Position numbers and translations under genes: made by a program. Below, piece after piece: positions 59,314 through 64,000 of a DNA stretch of 64,000 bases. Every line of letters begins with the position of its first letter. The stretch's first letter is position 1. The stretch lies in the NCBI RefSeq assembly GCF_025231485.1, contig NZ_CP104003.1, positions 3,534,001 to 3,598,000 on the forward strand, given 5' to 3'. The notes below the pieces were generated by a model, which was given only the letters and a program-made list of their open reading frames with translations, made no database searches and was not told the origin of the DNA. The stretch comes from Salinirubellus salinus (lineage in GTDB: Archaea; Halobacteriota; Halobacteria; Halobacteriales; Haloarculaceae).

Positions 59314-60564
59314 GTGCGTCTCCCGACCGTCCTGGCGCTGGTCGCGCTGGTCGTCGTCCTCGGCGGGGTGGGTGCCGTCGCCGTCGTGGACTCCGGGTCG
59401 ACCCTGAACGAGCGCTGGGTGAGCGACACGCCCAGCGACATCGAGGGGAACCACCACGCGGTCGCCGCCGCGCGCATCGACGGGCAGGGGTACGTCTTCG
59501 CCCCCATCGGTGGCCGGTCGGGCGAGACGGGGTGTATGCTGGCCGCGCTCGACGACGAGGGGGCCGTGCTGTGGGACGACCCGGTCCCGCCCGCCGACTG
59601 CACCATCCACGCCGTCGCCGACCCCGCGGTGGCGACGTGGCCGGGCGAAGAGCCGGCGGTCCTCTCCTCGACGACCGAGGACCGCGTCTACGCCCACGAC
59701 CCGGCGAGCGGGACCCTCACGTTCTCGTTCGCCCTGCGCGACTACGGCTACACCAAGCCCGTCGTGGCCGACGCGACGGGCGACGGCGACCCCGAGCTGG
59801 TCGTCCTCGACGTGACCGGGTCGGTGTTCGTGGTCCGTGCCGACGGCGACGGCCGGGAGCGCCCCGCGAACGGCACGACGGTCTGGGACCGGCGGTTCGG
59901 CGCGTACACGTGGGCCCAGCCGGTCGTCGCCGACCTCGACGCCGACGGCGACCCCGAGGTGGTCGCGGGGTTCGACGACCGACAGGTCCGGCTGCTCGAC
60001 GGTGCGACCGGGCGCACGGAGTGGAACGCCTCCGCCGGCGGCGCGGTGACGTGGATGACGACCGGCGACGCCGACGGGGATCCCGCGACCGAGGTGTTCG
60101 TGGCGACCAGCAACGGCCACGTGGTCGCGTTCGACGGCGCGACCGGCACGGTCGAGTGGAACCGGACGTTCGACCGACTGGCCGCGGTCCGGGCGTTCGG
60201 CGACGCCGACGCCGACGGCCAGCCCGAACTCTACGCCGTGGCGCGTGACGGCGTCCTGCGGGCGCTCGACGCGAGCAGCGGCGAGACGGAGTGGACGACG
60301 ACGCTCACCACCGGCGACGTGCAGATGACGCCGCCGCCGTCGCTGGGCGACGTCGACGGCGACGGGGACGACGAGGTGGTGGCGGTCACGAACGACGGCA
60401 TCGTCCGGGTGCTGGACCCGGTCGACGGTGCCGTCCTCGCCACGTACGAGCGGGACTCGACCGTCTACACGCACGTCACGCTGGCCGACCTCGACGGCGA
60501 CGGGGCCGACGAGGTCTACGTGCCGTACGGCGACGGGCGGGTCGTGTCACTCGGACTCGGGTGA
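59314..60564 (+). CDS. Secreted beta-propeller protein with FG-GAP/PQQ-like repeats
   Basis: A 416-aa protein starting at GTG 59314 (ACTTTAGCG promoter about 25 bp upstream) with a signal-anchor (LALVALVVVLGGVGAVAVV). Its repeats contain Asp-rich calcium-loop motifs: ATGDGDPELVVLD, LDADGDPEVVAGFDD, DADGDPATEVFVATS, DADADGQPELYAV, VDGDGDDEVVAVTND, LDGDGADEVYVPYGD. At least six blades are visible, so it forms a propeller, exposed outside. Possible roles are surface adhesion or electron-transfer scaffold. Confidence 0.85.
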   Translation: MRLPTVLALVALVVVLGGVGAVAVVDSGSTLNERWVSDTPSDIEGNHHAVAAARIDGQGYVFAPIGGRSGETGCMLAALDDEGAVLWDDPVPPADCTIHAVADPAVATWPGEEPAVLSSTTEDRVYAHDPASGTLTFSFALRDYGYTKPVVADATGDGDPELVVLDVTGSVFVVRADGDGRERPANGTTVWDRRFGAYTWAQPVVADLDADGDPEVVAGFDDRQVRLLDGATGRTEWNASAGGAVTWMTTGDADGDPATEVFVATSNGHVVAFDGATGTVEWNRTFDRLAAVRAFGDADADGQPELYAVARDGVLRALDASSGETEWTTTLTTGDVQMTPPPSLGDVDGDGDDEVVAVTNDGIVRVLDPVDGAVLATYERDSTVYTHVTLADLDGDGADEVYVPYGDGRVVSLGLG

Positions 60565-60595
60565 GTGGTCGCAGAGAAGTGAGTACGGTCGGCCG

Positions 60596-60745
60596 CTACG
60601 TGAGGTCTATCTCCTCGTCCTCGTAGAGTTCCTCGAAGTCGACCTCCTCGTCCCCACGTTCGAGAGCGAGTTCGATCTCGCGTTCGGTCTGCCGGCGCTC
60701 TTCGCGGTGGTACTTGCGCACGCGGCCACGCTTCGTGTCGGCCAT
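60596..60745 (-). CDS. Small charged conserved protein
   Basis: A 49-aa protein with a basic start (MADTKRGRVRKYHREERR) and an acidic end (FEELYEDEEIDL). The abrupt basic-to-acidic layout is found in many short haloarchaeal nucleic-acid-associated proteins. It is absent from long-ORF predictions because of its size. It stands alone on the minus strand. Confidence 0.6.
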   Translation of the reverse strand: MADTKRGRVRKYHREERRQTEREIELALERGDEEVDFEELYEDEEIDLT

Positions 60746-60952
60746 ACCCACCACACATCCGCTCCGAACTTAACCCTGTCGGACGTTATCACACTGCGTG
60801 AAACGGGGGCCGGGGTTCGTCAGCGTCTGGCGACCTCGCTGGTGCTATCTGTGTGGTGTGTCTACATCTCTGGTCGAACGTCACATTCGGTGCCGAACGC
60901 GCCGGTTCGACACTCGGGGCGCAGTCCGGTCCGTCCAGTCGCTCGTCTCCGT

Positions 60953-61957
60953 TCAGTCGCCTCTCGGCGTCGGCGCCAGTTCCGCCGGCGGGCCTCCCGG
61001 GAGTTCGTCCCGGCCGTGGGGCGCCTCGAAGTCGAGGTCCGGACCCACCGCGACGAACCCGGTCGGGTTGATGTCGGTGTGGGTCGTGTAGTAGTGCTCC
61101 TTGATGTGGTCCACGTTGACCGTCTTCGCGATGCCCGAGGTCTGGTAGAGGTCGCGGACGTACGGCCAGAGGTGGTCGTACTGGCTCACGAGCCTCCGGT
61201 TGCACTTGAAGTGCGTGTGGTAGACGTGGTCGAACCGGACCAGCGTGGCGAACAGGCGGAGGTCCGCGAGGGTCAGGCGTTCGCCGTCCGCGACGAGGTA
61301 GCGCTGGTCGGCCAGTCGCTCGTCGAGGGCGTCGAGCGCGTCGAACAGCCGGTTCACGTTCTTCTCGTACACCTCCTGCGTGCCCGCGAAGCCCGCCCGG
61401 TAGACGCCGTTGTTGATGGGCTCGTAGATACGGTCGACCATCTCGTCCACCTCCTCGCGGACGTCTTCGGGGTAGAGGTCGACACCGTTACCGAGCTCCT
61501 GCATCGCCGTCGAGAACGTCTCCATCACCTCGATGGACTCGTTGTTGACGATGGTCTCTCGCTCCCGGTCCCACAGCACGGGCACCGTCACGCGCCCGGT
61601 GTAGTTCGGGTCCGCCTCGGTGTAGAGTTCACCGAGGTAGTCCGCCCCGAGGATGGAGTCCTCGGTGCAGTCGTCCTTCTCGGGGGTGAACTGCCAGCCC
61701 ATCTCGTCGCGGTACGGGTCGACGATGTCCATGGAGACGTGGTCCTCGAGTCCCAGCAACGAGCGGACCATCGAGGCGCCGTGGGCCCACGGGCAGGCCC
61801 GCGAGATGTAGAGGTGATAGCGGCCGGACTCCGCAGGGAACGCCTCGGTGCCGAGTCGGTCACGGAACGACGTGGGCTGGCGGTCGAACTCACCCTCCTC
61901 GTCGTTGAACTCGTAGGTGTCCGTGCGCCACTCGCCGTCGACGAACATGTTGACCAT
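60953..61957 (-). CDS. Glutathionyl-hydroquinone-reductase-like protein
   Basis: A 334-aa GST-superfamily protein of the Xi/GS-HQR type. It shows the active-site CPWAHG (about 56), a long N-terminal extension with VDGEWRTDTYEF and FRDRLG, VPVLWDRERETIVNNESIEVM, and a C-terminal helical domain with GDRLTLADLRLFATLVRFD-like (here GERLTLADLRLF) and VYHTHFKCNRRLV. In haloarchaea gamma-glutamylcysteine probably replaces glutathione as thiol donor. The ATG at 61957 was chosen over a longer frame in GC-rich DNA. Confidence 0.92.
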   Translation of the reverse strand: MVNMFVDGEWRTDTYEFNDEEGEFDRQPTSFRDRLGTEAFPAESGRYHLYISRACPWAHGASMVRSLLGLEDHVSMDIVDPYRDEMGWQFTPEKDDCTEDSILGADYLGELYTEADPNYTGRVTVPVLWDRERETIVNNESIEVMETFSTAMQELGNGVDLYPEDVREEVDEMVDRIYEPINNGVYRAGFAGTQEVYEKNVNRLFDALDALDERLADQRYLVADGERLTLADLRLFATLVRFDHVYHTHFKCNRRLVSQYDHLWPYVRDLYQTSGIAKTVNVDHIKEHYYTTHTDINPTGFVAVGPDLDFEAPHGRDELPGGPPAELAPTPRGD

Positions 61958-62569
61958 CGGTGGTCGTGCGTTGGGCTGGGAGACGCATAGGTTCGGTGGC
62001 GACACCGGTGTAACTCGGTGTACCCGGGGCCGGTGGGGTGGTGGGTTCGCCCCGGCGGCGGGTGCGCGAACCACGGTGCGGTGTCTCGGGTGGGGTGGTC
62101 ACGTGGTGTCTCGGGTGGTGCGGCCAGCAGGCAAATGCGCGAGTCACGGTACAACTGACTCCGCCGCCGGACCAGCGAGCGGCCGGTCGCCCGCGAACGC
62201 GGGCGATACGGCTGCCGACCCTTCCCCACCTCGGACACACGCGGCGGCGCCGCGTGGTCCTCGGCGGCCAGTCGTGTCGGAGAATCGAATCGAACCCGGT
62301 GGCCCGCGGCGGCGCTCGTGCCGCCGCGCGGGGGAGGGCAGGGCCAGCCGTGTCAGCCCGGCAGGGCTGACCGGCCGCTCGACTGGGCGGGGCTGGGCGG
62401 TACACGTTGTACCGCGCTAGCTCCTCCGCTTCTCGACACGGGAGAGGGGATAGCCACTTCTCGACCGGGAGACGCGGCGACAGCCGCACTCCACGCCACG
62501 CCGCCACACACCACGCAGCCCCTAGACTTCGAAGCGTTCATTAACGCGCTTGCCGTCCGATTCGACAAT
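61958..62569. other. Intergenic region with strong GC hairpins, no gene seen
   Basis: About 610 bp. GTCAGCCC/GGGCTGAC-type inverted repeats (around 62355-62378) and GGCGGCGC/GCCGCCGCG (around 62310-62330) can form hairpins. The end (TTCATTAACGCGC around 62538-62550) is a probable promoter about 25 bp before the L10e ATG. It does not fit RNase P or SRP RNA signatures that I know, so I make no RNA call. Confidence 0.4.
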
Positions 62570-63103
62570 ATGAGCGACAAACCCGCCTCGATGTACCGGG
62601 ACATCGACAAGCCGTCGTACACGCGACGGGACTACATCACCGGCATCCCCGGCTCCAAGGTCGCACAGTACAAGATGGGACGAATCGACAAGGACCCGGA
62701 GGAGTACCCGGTCCAGATCAGCCTCATCGTCGAGGAGGCCGTCCAGATCCGCCACGGCTCGCTCGAGTCCGCGCGCCTGTCGGCCAACCGCCGCCTGCTG
62801 AAGGTGCTCGGTGAGGAGGGTGACTACAAGATGATCCTCCGGAAGTTCCCCCACCAGATCCTCCGGGAGAACAAGCAGGCGACCGGTGCGGGCGCCGACC
62901 GTGTCTCCGACGGGATGCGCCAGTCGTTCGGCAAGATCGTCGGGACCGCGGCCCGCATCCAGGCCAACGAACAGCTGTTCACCGCGTGGTGCCACCCCGA
63001 GGACGCCCCCGAGGTCAAGGACGCGTTCCGCCGCGCGTACAACAAGATCACGCCGCCGTGCCGCATCAAGGTCGAGCGCGGGCAGGACCTCCTCGTCTCG
63101 TAA
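62570..63103 (+). CDS. rpl10e: 50S ribosomal protein L10e (uL16)
   Basis: A 177-aa ribosomal protein close to the family length. It shows [24 protein letters not shown] at the start, [37 protein letters not shown] in the middle (tRNA-contacting loop with Gly-Ala-Gly-Ala), and [23 protein letters not shown] at the end. It sits alone near a TATA-like element about 25 bp upstream. This is an archaeal/eukaryotic-type large-subunit protein. Confidence 0.96.
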   Translation: MSDKPASMYRDIDKPSYTRRDYITGIPGSKVAQYKMGRIDKDPEEYPVQISLIVEEAVQIRHGSLESARLSANRRLLKVLGEEGDYKMILRKFPHQILRENKQATGAGADRVSDGMRQSFGKIVGTAARIQANEQLFTAWCHPEDAPEVKDAFRRAYNKITPPCRIKVERGQDLLVS

Positions 63104-63206
63104 TCCGGCTCGTTTCTCTCTCCGTTCTTCGCGTCTCCCAGCGGTGCGACCGTCCCGACTGCCGCACTCGCCGTCTTCATATCCTCGCCGGCCGAGTCAC
63201 CGACCC

Positions 63207-64000
63207 GTGAGCGACCCGGACGCCGACACGGACCTCAGACTCGCGGTAGCCACCGACGCCGAGACGCTGGCCCGGATCCGCGACCCGCTGGCCGAGCGTG
63301 GCATCGAGGCCGAGTTCGTCCCCACCAGCGAGCGCACGCTCGCGCTGACCGCCGACCTCGGGGCGTTCGACGTCGGCTTCGTCTTCCCCTCCAGACTGGC
63401 CGAGGGCGGCGTGGTCGACGCCCTGCTCGAGGTGCCGTGGGTCAACGGCCGCGAGGCCATCCAGCGCTCGCGGTACAAGGCCGAGACGCTGGCGCGGCTC
63501 TCGCGGGCCGGCGTCCCGACACCCGAGACGACGATGGTGTCGAACCCCGTGAGCGAGGCCGACCTCGTCGCGGTCTGGGAGTCGTTCGACCCGCCCGTCG
63601 TCGTCAAGCCCAACTCCACCACGCGCGGGACGGGCGTGGCGAAGTGTGCGGACCTCGACTCCTTCCTCGGCGTCGTCGACTACCTCGACCTGGTCCACGA
63701 CTACCGCGCGACCGGCGACCGCTCGTTCCTCGTCCAGGAGTACCTCGCCGACGCCGTCGACTACCGCGTGATGTGCGTCGAGGGGGAGTACGTCGGCGCC
63801 GTCGAACGCCGGCTCACCGACGCGGCGCTCGCCGAGGGGCGCTGGAAGCACAACGTCCACCGCGGTGCCGAGGCGGCTGGCGTCGCCCTGCCCGCCGACC
63901 TCCGCGTGCTCGCCGAGGACGCGGCCGACGCGCTCGGCGTCGACTGGCTGGGCGTCGACCTGCTCGTCACCGACGACCGGGCCGTGGTCAACGAGACGAA
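63207..64000 (+). CDS. ATP-grasp ligase, RimK-like (cut by window end)
   Basis: The first 264 codons are present, from GTG 63207. Features: an N-terminal domain like RimK (LRLAVATDAETLARI; FDVGFVFPSRLAEGGVVDALLEVPWVNGREAIQRSRYKAETLARLSRAGVP), then PPVVVKPNSTTRGTGVAKC for nucleotide binding, RSFLVQEYLADAVDYRVMCVEGEYVGAVERRL and LGVDWLGVDLLVTDD near the cut, as in glutamate/lysine ligases of the LysX/RimK group. The end is outside the window, so the substrate group cannot be determined. Confidence 0.88.
   Translation, partial: MSDPDADTDLRLAVATDAETLARIRDPLAERGIEAEFVPTSERTLALTADLGAFDVGFVFPSRLAEGGVVDALLEVPWVNGREAIQRSRYKAETLARLSRAGVPTPETTMVSNPVSEADLVAVWESFDPPVVVKPNSTTRGTGVAKCADLDSFLGVVDYLDLVHDYRATGDRSFLVQEYLADAVDYRVMCVEGEYVGAVERRLTDAALAEGRWKHNVHRGAEAAGVALPADLRVLAEDAADALGVDWLGVDLLVTDDRAVVNET

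Noticed and set aside
61958-62569. Structured RNA such as RNase P or SRP RNA
   Set aside because: Hairpins are present, but the conserved cores of those RNAs that I know are not visible.

Overview
The window comes from a halophilic archaeon (class Halobacteria). The chromosome is GC-rich and its proteins are rich in Asp/Glu. Genes sit behind TATA-like boxes about 25-30 bp before the start codon, with little or no leader. Archaeal or haloarchaeal markers include CarS (archaeal lipid synthesis), ribosomal protein L10e, Tat/lipobox lipoproteins, PGF-CTERM-like C-termini, a BioY-BioM-BioN-type transporter and amt/glnK pairs. The genus cannot be told from sequence alone.

Region 1 (1-3040) is host chromosome: two lipoproteins (one cut by the window edge), an ornithine cyclodeaminase-family enzyme, small membrane proteins and a tRNA-Arg(TCT). 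Region 2 (3020-17598) is an integrated element of about 14.6 kb that uses the 3' end of that tRNA. A 23-bp direct repeat marks attL and attR, and a palindromic repeat lies just inside each end. It carries two different tyrosine recombinases, a stand-alone nuclease with a DpnII/MboI-like fold, an unrecognised 307-aa protein, a complete type I restriction-modification operon (hsdM-hsdS-hsdR), overlapping micro-ORFs, DNA-binding-like proteins and small membrane or zinc-finger proteins. It is best read as a mobile defence cargo element. Base composition inside it is mosaic: the 3' half of hsdM and all of hsdS are much more AT-rich than their neighbours.

Region 3 (17.6-49 kb) is core metabolism. 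It holds an M29 aminopeptidase, heme synthesis genes hemL and hemB, two amt-glnK pairs with near-identical promoter boxes and long leaders, an Lrp-like protein, a PAS histidine kinase, citrate synthase, PhoU/TrkA-C-like proteins, a threonine-synthase-like enzyme, carS, the biotin transporter operon preceded by a BirA-operator-like palindrome, a large HdrD-like iron-sulfur membrane protein, a Spo0M homologue, a divergent Cas4-like protein, a Sua5/YrdC enzyme, a coupled glutaredoxin/redoxin pair and a CNNM/CBS protein. One gene here, a gamma-glutamylcyclotransferase-like gene at 30758-31144, is split by an in-frame TAG.

Region 4 (49-60.6 kb) is a long run of minus-strand genes for surface and membrane proteins: a PiT phosphate carrier, a Dyp-peroxidase-like Tat protein, two paralogous Tp34/P19-like metal lipoproteins, two paralogous secreted proteins with PGF-type tails, a two-HTH regulator coupled to a small membrane protein, and a polytopic membrane protein. 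Together they suggest an extracytoplasmic metal-handling system with no known permease. A divergent secreted beta-propeller/FG-GAP protein follows. The window ends (60.6-64 kb) with a glutathionyl-hydroquinone-reductase-like protein, L10e and a truncated ATP-grasp ligase.
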